Of a stretch of 54,629 nt of DNA, positions 8,361 through 17,477 are shown piece by piece. The stretch is from an uncultured Bacteroides sp. GTDB taxonomy: Bacteria > Bacteroidota > Bacteroidia > Bacteroidales > Bacteroidaceae. The notes beneath the pieces were generated by a model that was given only the letters and a program-made list of their open reading frames with translations, was not told the DNA's origin and ran no database searches. The position numbers and the translations under genes are program-made. The stretch lies in contig CAQOGY010000021.1 of assembly GCA_948847595.1 (NCBI GenBank), positions 1-54,629 of the forward strand, read 5' to 3'. The first letter of the stretch is position 1. The number at the start of each line of letters is the position of its first letter.

Positions 8361-8633
8361 TATTTTTTTTCATGTTAAGTTGTGTGATAACTTTATAACT
8401 ACAGGCATTTCTCATTTCTTACGTGACAAATATAGATAATTCTAACCTAACCAAGAATCATATTGGCATTTTTCTATCTTGTACACTATATATATTACAG
8501 GAGAAATCTCATTTCAACGCTTACATACCATGCATATATAAAATCACTGTTAAATCACTCCGCAATCTCAAACAAAAACATCTCCTGTCTGTTACATACC
8601 CGACTTGAATATAGTAACCTAAACTTTTAAATT
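8361..8633. other. Gap between helicase and ferritin genes
   Basis: 273 nt between divergent genes. It holds the helicase promoter element at 8427-8434. No full-consensus promoter for the ferritin gene was found. Dps-type genes in Bacteroides are often controlled by OxyR, but I cannot point to a binding site. Confidence 0.4.
8427..8434 (-). promoter_or_regulatory. Promoter -7 element of the helicase gene
   Basis: Minus strand reads TATATTTG, a full match to TAnnTTTG. Transcription would start near 8420, giving a leader of about 60 nt before the ATG at 8360. Confidence 0.5.
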
Positions 8634-9146
8634 ATGGCTAGAGAAAGCGTAAAAATCTTACAAGGAAAGCTTGATGTAGAAAGCTTGATTTCACAGTTGA
8701 ATGCAGCATTGTCTGAAGAATGGCTAGCATACTACCAGTATTGGGTAGGTGCATTGGTAGTAGAAGGCGCTATGCGTGCAGACGTACAAGGCGAGTTCGA
8801 AGAACATGCAGAAGAAGAACGCAGACATGCGCAACTGCTTGCCGACCGCATTATCGAACTAGAAGGAGTACCCGTATTGGACCCGAAGAAATGGTTCGAA
8901 CTGGCAAGATGCAAATATGATGCTCCCCAAGGATTTGATTCTGTAAGTCTGCTAAAAGATAATGTAGCTTCTGAGCGTTGCGCAATACTGCGTTATCAGG
9001 AAATTGCTGACTTTACCAATGGAAAAGATTTCACTACCTGCGACATTGCCAAGCATATCCTTGCTGAAGAAGAAGAGCATGAACAAGATCTTCAGGATTA
9101 CCTGACTGACATTGCCAGAATGAAAAAATCATTTCTCGACAAGTAA
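8634..9146 (+). CDS. Dps-like ferritin (DpsL/bacterioferritin-related)
   Basis: 170 residues forming a four-helix ferritin bundle. Ferroxidase-type ligands are visible: E28/E29 in helix A, E62-x-x-H65 in helix B, E114 in helix C and E146-x-x-H149 in helix D. Cysteines C116 and C136 sit close to the ligands, a feature of the thioferritin or Dps-like subgroup known from Bacteroides fragilis and Sulfolobus. The protein would store iron and use hydrogen peroxide as oxidant, protecting DNA during oxygen exposure. It lacks the long N-terminal tail of classic Dps. A strong terminator follows directly, so the gene is a single transcription unit. Confidence 0.88.
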   Translation: MARESVKILQGKLDVESLISQLNAALSEEWLAYYQYWVGALVVEGAMRADVQGEFEEHAEEERRHAQLLADRIIELEGVPVLDPKKWFELARCKYDAPQGFDSVSLLKDNVASERCAILRYQEIADFTNGKDFTTCDIAKHILAEEEEHEQDLQDYLTDIARMKKSFLDK

Positions 9147-9171
9147 TTTCCGACTCGTCAGAGAATGAGCG

Positions 9172-9228
9172 AAAGGCAGTCTTAAAAAGAGAATATCAAA
9201 ACATTCTCTCTTCAAGATTGCCTTTTTT
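9172..9228 (+). terminator. Intrinsic terminator of the ferritin gene
   Basis: A long hairpin with outer arms AAAGGCA/TGCCTTT and inner arms AGAGAAT/ATTCTCT around a short A-rich loop, followed by a run of six T (9223-9228). It begins 25 nt past the stop codon. Confidence 0.8.
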
Positions 9229-9329
9229 CACAAATATATGCGAAAACGCCCCCGAAGTTTATACTCCTTTAAACTCCTTTTGAACAATTTTCGTCCTGAT
9301 TGGAACACCGCATTTCAGTTGATTCCTCC

Positions 9330-9337
9330 TACCTTTG
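9330..9337 (+). promoter_or_regulatory. Promoter -7 element of the small membrane protein gene
   Basis: TACCTTTG, a full match to TAnnTTTG. It predicts a start near 9344 and a leader of about 55 nt before the ATG at 9400. Confidence 0.55.
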
Positions 9338-9399
9338 CAACCACACTTAATCATAAAGTGCATAGAAAACAGGTATAAAGAGTATAAAAAGAAAAGACT

Positions 9400-9930
9400 A
9401 TGGCAAATCAATTATCAAGAACTGATAGTTCATCCAATCAGGATATCAGACAACGATTCAACGTAAAAAAAACAATCATCGGAGTTATTGTTTTATTAAT
9501 AGGATTATTTCACTTACCTGAAGCGATCCTCCTCATTATGGACGGCATTTCTTTAGATAGCATATTGTATCTTATCGGCAATATATTACTCTGTCTGCTT
9601 GGCATATACCAACTTAAATTCCGTTCCAGGGAAATGAGATATCTGCCGACTAAAAGCGTAGTCAAAGAGAAAAACTATTCTTTCAATCTGAAATACCTTG
9701 AACCATTGAAAGAGATGATCGAATCAGGCAATTTTTCTAACAATATCAATATTGAGAAAGGAACAGGCGGAAATCTTCGGCTGGATGTCCTCATGTCGGC
9801 TGACAAGAAATTCGCAGCAGTGAGATTGTTACAGTTTATCCCTTACAGCTACATTCCGGTCATGGATATGCAATATCTGCGGAATGACAAGATCGCCGCT
9901 CTGGAGAATTTCCTGGAACACTCTAAATAA
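9400..9930 (+). CDS. Hypothetical membrane protein, two TM helices
   Basis: 176 residues. A polar N-terminus of 22 residues is followed by two hydrophobic helices (about 25-48 and 53-72) separated by a very short turn. A soluble domain of about 100 residues (75-176) ends near ALENFLEHSK. The soluble part has mixed alpha/beta character (NIEKGTGGNLRLDVLMSADKKFAAVRLLQF) but matches no family I recognise. The positive residues after TM2 suggest the soluble domain is cytoplasmic. It has its own promoter and is followed by the metF promoter, so it is probably monocistronic. Function unknown. Confidence 0.75.
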   Translation: MANQLSRTDSSSNQDIRQRFNVKKTIIGVIVLLIGLFHLPEAILLIMDGISLDSILYLIGNILLCLLGIYQLKFRSREMRYLPTKSVVKEKNYSFNLKYLEPLKEMIESGNFSNNINIEKGTGGNLRLDVLMSADKKFAAVRLLQFIPYSYIPVMDMQYLRNDKIAALENFLEHSK

Positions 9931-10027
9931 GGGTCCGTTTTATTTTATCCATCCCCACTTTTATGTAATAGTGCGATAAAAACCAAACTATTTTCAAACA
10001 AATCAAGAAGAAATCTTTCTTTTTTCG

Positions 10028-10035
10028 TATTTTTG
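10028..10035 (+). promoter_or_regulatory. Promoter -7 element of the metF-holB-ricT-gldH run
   Basis: TATTTTTG, a full match to TAnnTTTG. A start near 10042 leaves a leader of about 45 nt before the metF ATG at 10087. This argues against longer upstream start codons. The leader is too short for a SAM riboswitch. Confidence 0.55.
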
Positions 10036-10086
10036 TCCCAATATGCACGTTTAATTCAAGTAGACAACGAACATCAACGAAAAAGA

Positions 10087-11040
10087 ATGAGAGTAATTGA
10101 TTTAATACATAACAGCGAAAAAACAGCTTTCTCTTTCGAAATCCTTCCTCCACTGAAAGGTACAGGCATCGAAAAGCTGTATCAGACTGTCGATACCCTT
10201 CGGGAGTTTGATCCGAAATATATCAATATCACCACGCATCGCAGCGAATACGTATATAAGGATCTGGGCAACGGACTTTTCCAGCGAAACCGGCTGAGAA
10301 GACGCCCGGGGACTGTTGCCGTAGCTGCCGCTATCCAGAACAAGTATAATATAACGGTGGTTCCGCACATACTGTGCAGCGGCTTCACCCGTGAAGAAAC
10401 CGAATATGTACTGCTCGACCTGCAATTCCTCAATATCACCGATCTGCTGGTACTTCGGGGAGATAAGGCCAAACATGAATCAGTATTCACTCCCGAGGGC
10501 GACGGGTACCATCATGCTATCGAGTTGCAGGAACAAATCAATAACTTCAATAAGGGAATCTTTGTAGACGGCTCGGAGATGAAAGTAACCAACAGTCCGT
10601 TCTCCTACGGTGTGGCTTGCTATCCGGAGAAGCACGAGGAGGCTCCCAACATCGAATCCGATCTCTTCTGGCTGAAAAAGAAAGTAGAAGCAGGGGCGGA
10701 ATATGCTGTGACACAGTTATTCTACGACAATAAGAAATACTTCGAATTTGTAGAGCAAGCGAAGGCAGCAGGTATCAATGTGCCTATCATTCCGGGCATC
10801 AAGCCATTCAAGAAGTTGTCTCAACTCAGTATGGTGCCCAAGACATTCAAAGTAGACTTGCCGGAAGATTTGGTCAAGGAGGTTTTGAAATGCAAGAACG
10901 ACAAGGAAGCCGAACAGGTTGGTATCGAATGGTGCGTCGCCCAATGCAAAGAGTTAATGGCACATGGAGTGCCAAGCATCCACTTCTACTCCATCGGAGC
11001 AGTGGACAGTATCAAAGAAGTGGCTAAAATCATTTATTGA
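10087..11040 (+). CDS. metF: 5,10-methylenetetrahydrofolate reductase
   Basis: 317 residues from ATG 10087. It reduces 5,10-methylene-THF to 5-methyl-THF with FAD, supplying the methyl group for methionine synthesis. The TIM-barrel MetF signature is clear: FSFEILPPL (E18 is the usual active-site glutamate), INITTHRS, VVPHILCSGF, LLVLRGD with the FAD-interacting aspartate, PFSYGVACYPEKHEEA and QLFYDNKKYFEF. Length is normal for bacterial MetF. A frame open further upstream is ignored because the promoter lies inside it. It is the first gene of a tight run with holB, which starts 1 nt after its stop codon. Confidence 0.95.
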   Translation: MRVIDLIHNSEKTAFSFEILPPLKGTGIEKLYQTVDTLREFDPKYINITTHRSEYVYKDLGNGLFQRNRLRRRPGTVAVAAAIQNKYNITVVPHILCSGFTREETEYVLLDLQFLNITDLLVLRGDKAKHESVFTPEGDGYHHAIELQEQINNFNKGIFVDGSEMKVTNSPFSYGVACYPEKHEEAPNIESDLFWLKKKVEAGAEYAVTQLFYDNKKYFEFVEQAKAAGINVPIIPGIKPFKKLSQLSMVPKTFKVDLPEDLVKEVLKCKNDKEAEQVGIEWCVAQCKELMAHGVPSIHFYSIGAVDSIKEVAKIIY

Positions 11041-11041
11041 T

Positions 11042-12166
11042 ATGTTTTTCAGAGACGTAATCGGACAAGAAGAAATCAAGCAACGACTCATTCAGGAAGT
11101 GAGTGAAGGGCGCATACCGCATGCCCAATTGATCTGTGGCCCCGAAGGAGTCGGTAAAATGCCGCTGGCTATCGCTTATGCCCGCTACATCAGTTGCACC
11201 AACCGGGGTGAGACGGATGCCTGCGGAGTATGTCCGTCGTGTGTGAAATTCAACAAACTGGTACATCCGGACGTACATTTCGTATTCCCCATCGTGAAAA
11301 GTTCTAAAGGAAAACGGGAAGTGTGCGACGACTATATCGCCGACTGGAGACCATTCGTTCTGAAGAATCCGTACTTCAACCTGAATCACTGGCTGAGAGA
11401 AATGGATGCCGAGAATGCACAGGCCATCATCTACGCAAAAGAGAGCGATGAAATCCTGAAGAAACTCAGCCTCAAATCAAGCGAAGGAGGATTCAAGATC
11501 ACGATTCTCTGGTTGCCCGAAAAGATGCATCCGGTATGTGCCAACAAATTATTGAAATTGCTCGAAGAGCCACCTGAGAAAACCATCTTCCTGCTCGTAT
11601 CGGAAGCTCCGGAAATGATTCTGCCTACTATTCTGAGCCGTACTCAACGCATGAACGTGCGAAAAATAGACGAACCGGCCATCGACCGCGTATTGCAGTC
11701 CAAATACGGTATCCAGCCTGCCGACAGCCTTTCCATTGCCCATCTGGCAAACGGGAACTTTATCAAAGCACTGGAAACTATTCATCTGAATGAAGAGAAT
11801 CAGCTCTTCTTCGACTTATTTGTCAGCCTGATGCGATTGTCCTATCAACGGAAAATCAGGGAAATGAAGCTCTGGAGCGAACAGGTTGCCGGCATGGGAC
11901 GTGAACGCCAGAAGAACTTTCTGGAATACTGCCAGCGCATGATCCGCGAAAACTTTATATTCAATCTCCATCAGCGTGATCTGACATACATGACAATCAA
12001 CGAACAGAATTTCGCCTCTCGCTTTGCTCCTTTCGTCAACGAAAGGAACGTAATAGGCATCATGGATGAACTAAGCGAAGCGCAACTGCATATAGAACAA
12101 AATGTAAATGCCAAGATGGTATTTTTCGACTTCTCTCTGAAGATGATCGTACTGTTGAAGCAATAA
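11042..12166 (+). CDS. holB: DNA polymerase III delta-prime-type clamp-loader subunit
   Basis: 374 residues. It belongs to the AAA+ clamp-loader family that loads the sliding clamp for DNA polymerase III. A zinc module is formed by C52, C61, C64 and C67. The P-loop position reads GPEGVGKM (33-40): the usual Thr/Ser after Lys is Met, so ATP is probably not hydrolysed, as in E. coli delta-prime. The KLLEEPPEKT helix and the SRTQ sensor/arginine-finger motif are conserved, so the subunit could still trigger hydrolysis in its neighbour. The start codon follows the metF stop by 1 nt, suggesting translational coupling. Annotated in other genomes as holB or ATP-binding protein. Confidence 0.88.
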   Translation: MFFRDVIGQEEIKQRLIQEVSEGRIPHAQLICGPEGVGKMPLAIAYARYISCTNRGETDACGVCPSCVKFNKLVHPDVHFVFPIVKSSKGKREVCDDYIADWRPFVLKNPYFNLNHWLREMDAENAQAIIYAKESDEILKKLSLKSSEGGFKITILWLPEKMHPVCANKLLKLLEEPPEKTIFLLVSEAPEMILPTILSRTQRMNVRKIDEPAIDRVLQSKYGIQPADSLSIAHLANGNFIKALETIHLNEENQLFFDLFVSLMRLSYQRKIREMKLWSEQVAGMGRERQKNFLEYCQRMIRENFIFNLHQRDLTYMTINEQNFASRFAPFVNERNVIGIMDELSEAQLHIEQNVNAKMVFFDFSLKMIVLLKQ

Positions 12167-12180
12167 TAAATATATAAACT

Positions 12181-13716
12181 ATGGAATATAAGCTTCATAA
12201 TGGGAGCGGCGGTCTTTGCTGCAAAGGATGCTCCCGACAAGATAAGAAACTGAACACTTACGATTGGCTGGCAGACATACCAGGCAACGCGGAAGAGTGT
12301 GATATGGTGGAAGTGCAATTTAAAAACACCCGAAAAGGCTATTACCGCAACAGCAACAAGATCAAACTGGAAAAGGGAGACATCGTTGCCGTAGAAGCTG
12401 CTCCGGGCCATGACATCGGCGTCGTGACCCTGACGGGAAGACTCGTCCCGCTGCAAATGAAGAAGGCCAACTTCAAGACTGATGTTGAAATAAAGAGAAT
12501 CTACCGGAAAGCAAAACCGGTGGATATGGAGAAATTCAACGAAGCGAAAGCAAAGGAACATGCGACCATGATCCGTGCCCGCCAGATCGCACTGAACCTG
12601 AACCTGGATATGAAAATCGGTGATGTGGAATATCAGGGCGACGGCAATAAGGCCATCTTCTACTACATTGCTGACGAACGTGTGGACTTCCGCCAACTGA
12701 TTAAGGTACTTGCCGAAGCTTTCCGTGTCCGTATTGAAATGAAACAAATCGGTGCACGACAGGAAGCAGGACGTATCGGAGGTATCGGTCCTTGCGGACG
12801 GGAGCTTTGCTGCGCTACTTGGATGACGAGCTTTGTATCGGTATCTACAAGTGCCGCCCGCTTTCAGGACATTTCACTGAATCCTCAAAAGCTTGCCGGA
12901 CAGTGCGCAAAGTTAAAGTGTTGTCTCAACTATGAGGTGGACTGCTATGTGGAAGCTCAGAAGCGCCTCCCTTCCAAAGAAATCGAACTGGAAACAAAGG
13001 ACGGCACTTTCTACTTCTTCAAGGCTGATATTCTGAGTAATCATGTTTCTTACTCTACGGACAAGAACTTCCCCGCCAATCTGGTAACAATCAGTGGAAA
13101 ACGTGCCTTTGAGGTAATTGCCATGAACAAGAAAGGAATGAAACCGGATAGTCTGCTCGAAGCTGAAGTGAAGCAAGAATCCAAAAAGCCGATTGACTTG
13201 CTGGAACAGGAAAGCCTCACCCGCTTCGACCGTAACCGAAATAATAAGGACGGAAACAACGGTAACCGGAACAAGAAGAAGAGAAAAGGAAATAATGACA
13301 ACCGCCCGCAGGCACAGGCCGAAAGTGGAAATCGTCCGCAGCAACCTCAGAGGGGGGAGAACGAGAATCGTCCCCAACCGTCAGAGAACGGCAACAGAGG
13401 AGAAAGAGGAGACAGAGAAAATCGTCCGAGAAACAATAACAATAATAACCGGAACAGAGGACAGAATCAAGGACGGAATAATGAGAACAGACGTCCGGAA
13501 AGAGGACAGAATCAGGAACGTCCACAGAATCCGAACCGTCCGCAGAATCAAGAGCGTCCGCAGAATAGAGAACGGCAACCCAAACAGGAACGTCCTCAAA
13601 ATCAGGAACGCCCGCAGGAACAAGGAAGACAACCCAACCAGGAACGTATTCCCAGACCTGAAAGAAATTCGAATCAAGAGAAACCACAAAATAATGAAAA
13701 GCCTGCTCAGGAATAG
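12181..13716 (+). CDS. ricT: PSP1-domain protein, RicT/YaaT family, with long disordered tail
   Basis: 511 residues. An N-terminal CCKGC cluster (C13, C14, C17) is followed by the PSP1 domain (about 40-260). The GPCGRELCC motif (C205, C210, C211) and the CAKLKCCLNYEVDCY motif (C242, C247, C248, C255) give the cysteine pattern that holds iron-sulfur in the Bacillus RicT complex. There RicT influences RNase Y and RNA maturation; the role in Bacteroides is not known. From about residue 350 to the end the protein is low complexity, built of Asn, Arg, Gln, Pro and Glu in repeated NQERPQN-like units, a typical disordered RNA-binding tail. The gene overlaps gldH by 23 nt. Confidence 0.85.
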   Translation: MEYKLHNGSGGLCCKGCSRQDKKLNTYDWLADIPGNAEECDMVEVQFKNTRKGYYRNSNKIKLEKGDIVAVEAAPGHDIGVVTLTGRLVPLQMKKANFKTDVEIKRIYRKAKPVDMEKFNEAKAKEHATMIRARQIALNLNLDMKIGDVEYQGDGNKAIFYYIADERVDFRQLIKVLAEAFRVRIEMKQIGARQEAGRIGGIGPCGRELCCATWMTSFVSVSTSAARFQDISLNPQKLAGQCAKLKCCLNYEVDCYVEAQKRLPSKEIELETKDGTFYFFKADILSNHVSYSTDKNFPANLVTISGKRAFEVIAMNKKGMKPDSLLEAEVKQESKKPIDLLEQESLTRFDRNRNNKDGNNGNRNKKKRKGNNDNRPQAQAESGNRPQQPQRGENENRPQPSENGNRGERGDRENRPRNNNNNNRNRGQNQGRNNENRRPERGQNQERPQNPNRPQNQERPQNRERQPKQERPQNQERPQEQGRQPNQERIPRPERNSNQEKPQNNEKPAQE

Positions 13717-14173
13717 CTTATTTTGTTTATTCGGTGCCTGCCTCATGGCAGCCTGTAATGAAAATACCGTGTATCACTCCTACCAGTCCCTGCCCAATGA
13801 GGGATGGGGAAAGAGTGATACACTCTCTTTTCAGTGTCCTGTTACGGACAGTATTCCTGGTACACTCAGATTATTTGCGGAAGTTCGTAACAGAAGTGAA
13901 TACCCTTACCGCAACCTTTACTTATTCATTCATGAAAACCTGCTTGATTCCACAGTATGGCGCACTGACACGATAGCGGTCAACCTGGCTGATTCCACAG
14001 GAAGATGGACAGGAAATGGCTGGGGAAGTATCTATCAAACAGCTGTTTTTGTCAAATCTGTCCGCCCGCTGCATCCCGGAAACTACACAGTTAAGATTGT
14101 GCACGGAATGCAGGATGAGAAGTTAACCGGACTCAATGACGTCGGTATCCGGATTGAAAAACAAGAAGAATAG
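13694..14173 (+). CDS. gldH: Gliding motility lipoprotein GldH family
   Basis: 159 residues. A lipoprotein signal peptide ends in the lipobox MAAC, with C21 as the lipidated residue. The rest is a beta-rich domain (VYHSYQSLPNEGWGKSDT, YPYRNLYLFI, WTGNGWGSIYQTA, PLHPGNYTVKIVHGM) matching the GldH family. In gliding Flavobacterium GldH is needed for motility; Bacteroides does not glide, so here it likely has another envelope role. The ATG lies inside the last codons of ricT (23-nt overlap), pointing to coupled translation. Its stop is only 1 nt from the end of rodA on the opposite strand. Confidence 0.88.
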   Translation: MKSLLRNSLFCLFGACLMAACNENTVYHSYQSLPNEGWGKSDTLSFQCPVTDSIPGTLRLFAEVRNRSEYPYRNLYLFIHENLLDSTVWRTDTIAVNLADSTGRWTGNGWGSIYQTAVFVKSVRPLHPGNYTVKIVHGMQDEKLTGLNDVGIRIEKQEE

Positions 14174-14174
14174 A

Positions 14175-15632
14175 TTAAAGCCTTCTGCCTCTTCCGGCAT
14201 CCAGCCTCAGGAAGATAAACAATAAAATGGTGAATCCCCACAAGGAAGAACCTCCGTAACTGAAGAACGGCAAAGGAATACCAATTACCGGAGTCAGCCC
14301 AAGCACCATCCCGACATTAATAAAAAGATGGAAAAGGAAAATACTGACAACGGAATATCCATAGACACGTGCAAAAGTGGAAGTCTGCCGCTCGGATAAA
14401 GCAATCAGTCTCAGAATCAATATAAGGAAAGCCAACAGAACAGCAGCCGAACCGACAAATCCCTGCTCCTCTCCCACTGTACAGAAGATAAAGTCAGTAT
14501 CTTGTTCGGGCACATATTTCAGTTTCGTCTGTGTGCCATTCAGAAAGCCTTTTCCAGTCAATCCACCGGAACCGATAGCTATCTTTGACTGATTGACATT
14601 ATATCCTGCTCCCGTCAGGTCTTCTTCCATACCGAGTACAACCTTGATACGGATTTGCTGATGGGATTCCAAAATGTTATCAAATACATAGTTACTGGAA
14701 TACAGGAAGCCGATAGAGCCGATGGCAAACAGGGCAATCAGGAAATAGGAACGTTGACGCTCTCTCAATGCCAGATAGAACAGATAACCTATCACAAGGA
14801 CACAAAGCCCCCATTGCACCCATACCAGACTGAAGTGTATTCCGTATTCCGATATTAAATATGCGATAAGCAGAATGATCAGGCTTCCTCCGATAATGTT
14901 CCGTGTGGGTTCCCACTTTTTGGGGTACACCCATACCATTCCTCCGGCAAACAACAGAATCAATAACAACACGATAAATTCGCCCAACGGTGTGGGAGTA
15001 TCGGCAATAAAGACCTCGTCAAAACGGATGCCGACAACAAAGTAAATCACTGCACACAAACCGGCAAAAAGCACTACACCGGGCATTCCTTCCCGATAAA
15101 GCACCAAAAAGAAGGCAAGATAAACTAATGCCGACCCCGTCTCCCGCTGTCCGATAATCAGGAGCATCGGAAGAAGAATGATAAAGCCCAAGACGAAAGC
15201 ACATTTTTCTTTCTTTATGCTGAATGAGTATGAGTTCATATATTTCGCCAACGCCAGTGCCGTAGCAAACTTGGCAAACTCGGCGGGTTGCAGGCTGACC
15301 GGTCCCATCACCAGCCAAGAACGCGATCCTTTCGTATCCGGTGCGATAAAGATGGTAACAATAAGCAGCACAATCATCCCTACATATATAATGTACGCGA
15401 ACATATCATACATCCGGTCTTCCAGCATCAGCAAAACAAATCCCAAACCAAAGGAGCAGATAATCCATACAAACTGCTTTCCGGCACGGGTAGAGAAATC
15501 AAAGAAGTCACGATCGCCATAGTCATAGCTGGCACCGCAAACGCTGAACCATCCGCCGACAATCAAAAGCAGATAGATACCAATCGTTACCCAATCCAGT
15601 GTTTTCCACAAACTATCGTTCCTCGTTACCAT
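14175..15632 (-). CDS. rodA: Rod-shape SEDS peptidoglycan polymerase RodA
   Basis: 485 residues, a multi-pass SEDS-family glycosyltransferase that polymerises glycan strands during cell elongation. Conserved features are WLVMGPVSLQPAEFAKFA, QRETGSALVYLAFF, GKGFLNGTQTKLKYVPEQDTDFIF (the Asp in this loop is the expected catalytic residue) and the final PFFSYGGSS. It is longer than E. coli RodA because of an extra central segment with several membrane helices (about 195-300). The start overlaps the mrdA stop by 20 nt, so the two partners are translated together. It is the last gene of the mre run. Confidence 0.94.
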   Translation of the reverse strand: MVTRNDSLWKTLDWVTIGIYLLLIVGGWFSVCGASYDYGDRDFFDFSTRAGKQFVWIICSFGLGFVLLMLEDRMYDMFAYIIYVGMIVLLIVTIFIAPDTKGSRSWLVMGPVSLQPAEFAKFATALALAKYMNSYSFSIKKEKCAFVLGFIILLPMLLIIGQRETGSALVYLAFFLVLYREGMPGVVLFAGLCAVIYFVVGIRFDEVFIADTPTPLGEFIVLLLILLFAGGMVWVYPKKWEPTRNIIGGSLIILLIAYLISEYGIHFSLVWVQWGLCVLVIGYLFYLALRERQRSYFLIALFAIGSIGFLYSSNYVFDNILESHQQIRIKVVLGMEEDLTGAGYNVNQSKIAIGSGGLTGKGFLNGTQTKLKYVPEQDTDFIFCTVGEEQGFVGSAAVLLAFLILILRLIALSERQTSTFARVYGYSVVSIFLFHLFINVGMVLGLTPVIGIPLPFFSYGGSSLWGFTILLFIFLRLDAGRGRRL

Positions 15633-17475
15633 ATAAGATGATTCTGTTACTGATTTCTTCTGCTCTTAACTCATTCTCGGGCGACAACTTCCCTTTCATA
15701 TATTGTTCCATCATCAATGCACCGATCGGCACTCCATAAGTCGCTCCCCAACCTCCATTCTCTACATATACGGCAATGGCGATCTTAGGCTGGTTCATCG
15801 GAGCAAAGCCCATAAACACCGAATGGTCATGTCCGCGATTCTGCGCTGTTCCTGTCTTTCCGCAGGCTTCAAGTTCCGGCACCATCACGGACAGCATACG
15901 GCAAGTACCTCCGGTGGCAGCAGCACGCATTCCTTCTACCACAGATTCATAATGTCTTCGCTCTATGGTTGTGTTGCGTGGATGTCGATAAATGCTATCC
16001 AACTGCGCATCCTGAATTTCCTTCACAATATGTGGTGTTGTAAAATGTCCGCGATTGGCAATCGTTGCCCCTAAGTTAGCTATCTGAAGAGGGGTAGACA
16101 GAATTTCACCTTGTCCGATGGAGATACTGATGACCGTCAGTCCGTTCCAGTGTCCACGATAAGCCTTGTCATAAAATTGCGCGTTCGGTATCAAGCCCCG
16201 TTTCTCTCCGGGCAAATCAACTCCTAACTTATAGCCGAATCCCTGAGAAACCATGTGATCTTTCCAAACTGTGATGGCATTCTGCGGTGAACCGTACTTG
16301 CGATCGCCGAACATACGGAACAGCCCCCAACAGAAATAGGAGTTGCAAGAAGTCGCAATAGCCGGAATCAATGGCAAAGGTGAGCCGTGAGCATGACATC
16401 CCACTGTCAGACGCCCATAATGGAAACCACGAGAACAGGGGAAAGAAGGACTTTGCTCGGTAATGATTCCTTCTTGCAGGAAGGTCAGTCCCTGTGCCGT
16501 CTTGAAAGTTGACCCCGGAGGATAGACTCCCATCAACGCACGATTGAGCAACGGTTTCTGTTTATCGCGTTGCAGCATCAGATGGTTCTTGCCACGCTGA
16601 CGACCAATCATCAGATGCGGATCATAATTCGGAGAAGAAACCAGACAAAGGATTTCTCCGGTTTCCGGTTCGATAGCTACGATACTTCCAATCTTATTTT
16701 TCAATAACCGTTCGCCTAATATCTGCAAATCGATGTCGAGACTCAGAGTCAGATTCTTGCCCGGAATGGAAGGACGGTCATACTCTCCGTCCATATAACG
16801 TCCCTGGATACGTCCATGCGCATCGCGCAACAGAATCTCTACTCCCTTTTCTCCACGCAGGTATTTCTCGTACGATCTTTCAACTCCCAGTTTTCCTACA
16901 TAATCTCCGCGGATGTAGTATCCCTCTTCATCCGCCTCCATATCTTTAACGGATACCTCACCGATATCCCCCAAAGCATGGGCGGCAGCATTGTATGAAT
17001 ATTGCCGGATCGTACGCCGCTGAATATAAAAACCGGGAAACTTGAACAGTTTCTCCTGGAAGACACCGCACTCCTCCGCAGAGAGTTGTGACATGAACAG
17101 CTGGTTGGTATATCGGGAATATCCCGGATTGCGGCGGCGGTCTCTCATATCACTCATGATCTTAAGGAACTGAGCACGAGTAATGCCCAACGACTCACAT
17201 AAATCGAGTGTATCCAGATTTTCGACCTCTTTCGGGACAAGAGTGATGTCATAGGCCGGCTGGTTGAATACCAGCAGTTTGCCGTTACGGTCGTAAATAG
17301 CACCCCGTGAGGGATATTGAATTTTATTCAGGAAAGCATTGCTGTCGGCATTCTTCTTGTAGTCGTCTGTCGTTATCTGTAATACAAAGAGGCGTATCAG
17401 ATAAATCAACACAATAGTTAAAGCAATCCCCCCGATAACAAATTTCCGCTTTTCTAATCTATAGTCTTTTGCCAT
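15613..17475 (-). CDS. mrdA: Penicillin-binding protein 2, elongation transpeptidase
   Basis: 620 residues from ATG 17475. It cross-links peptidoglycan in the elongasome together with RodA. There is an N-terminal membrane anchor (about 12-34), the PBP dimerisation/pedestal domain, and a transpeptidase domain with all three motifs: S322-T-F-K325 (the nucleophile), S376-C-N378 and K540-T-G542. An upstream ATG at 17532 is disfavoured because it would lie inside mreD and add a polar N-terminus before the anchor. The stop codon of mreD is 2 nt upstream and rodA overlaps the 3' end. Confidence 0.94.
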   Translation of the reverse strand: MAKDYRLEKRKFVIGGIALTIVLIYLIRLFVLQITTDDYKKNADSNAFLNKIQYPSRGAIYDRNGKLLVFNQPAYDITLVPKEVENLDTLDLCESLGITRAQFLKIMSDMRDRRRNPGYSRYTNQLFMSQLSAEECGVFQEKLFKFPGFYIQRRTIRQYSYNAAAHALGDIGEVSVKDMEADEEGYYIRGDYVGKLGVERSYEKYLRGEKGVEILLRDAHGRIQGRYMDGEYDRPSIPGKNLTLSLDIDLQILGERLLKNKIGSIVAIEPETGEILCLVSSPNYDPHLMIGRQRGKNHLMLQRDKQKPLLNRALMGVYPPGSTFKTAQGLTFLQEGIITEQSPSFPCSRGFHYGRLTVGCHAHGSPLPLIPAIATSCNSYFCWGLFRMFGDRKYGSPQNAITVWKDHMVSQGFGYKLGVDLPGEKRGLIPNAQFYDKAYRGHWNGLTVISISIGQGEILSTPLQIANLGATIANRGHFTTPHIVKEIQDAQLDSIYRHPRNTTIERRHYESVVEGMRAAATGGTCRMLSVMVPELEACGKTGTAQNRGHDHSVFMGFAPMNQPKIAIAVYVENGGWGATYGVPIGALMMEQYMKGKLSPENELRAEEISNRIILYGNEER

Positions 17476-17477
17476 TC

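Noticed and set aside
10033..10086. Extended metF start
   Set aside because: The codon lies inside the promoter region (-7 element 10028-10035), so it cannot be in the transcript.
10102..10490. Antisense open frames over metF
   Set aside because: Shadows of a clearly coding gene. The same applies to the many antisense frames over tamB, ricT, HTCS and the enzyme cassette.
13193..13693. Long N-terminal extension of gldH in frame with its start
   Set aside because: The extension is the low-complexity end of ricT read in another frame; the lipoprotein signal peptide fixes the gldH start at 13694.
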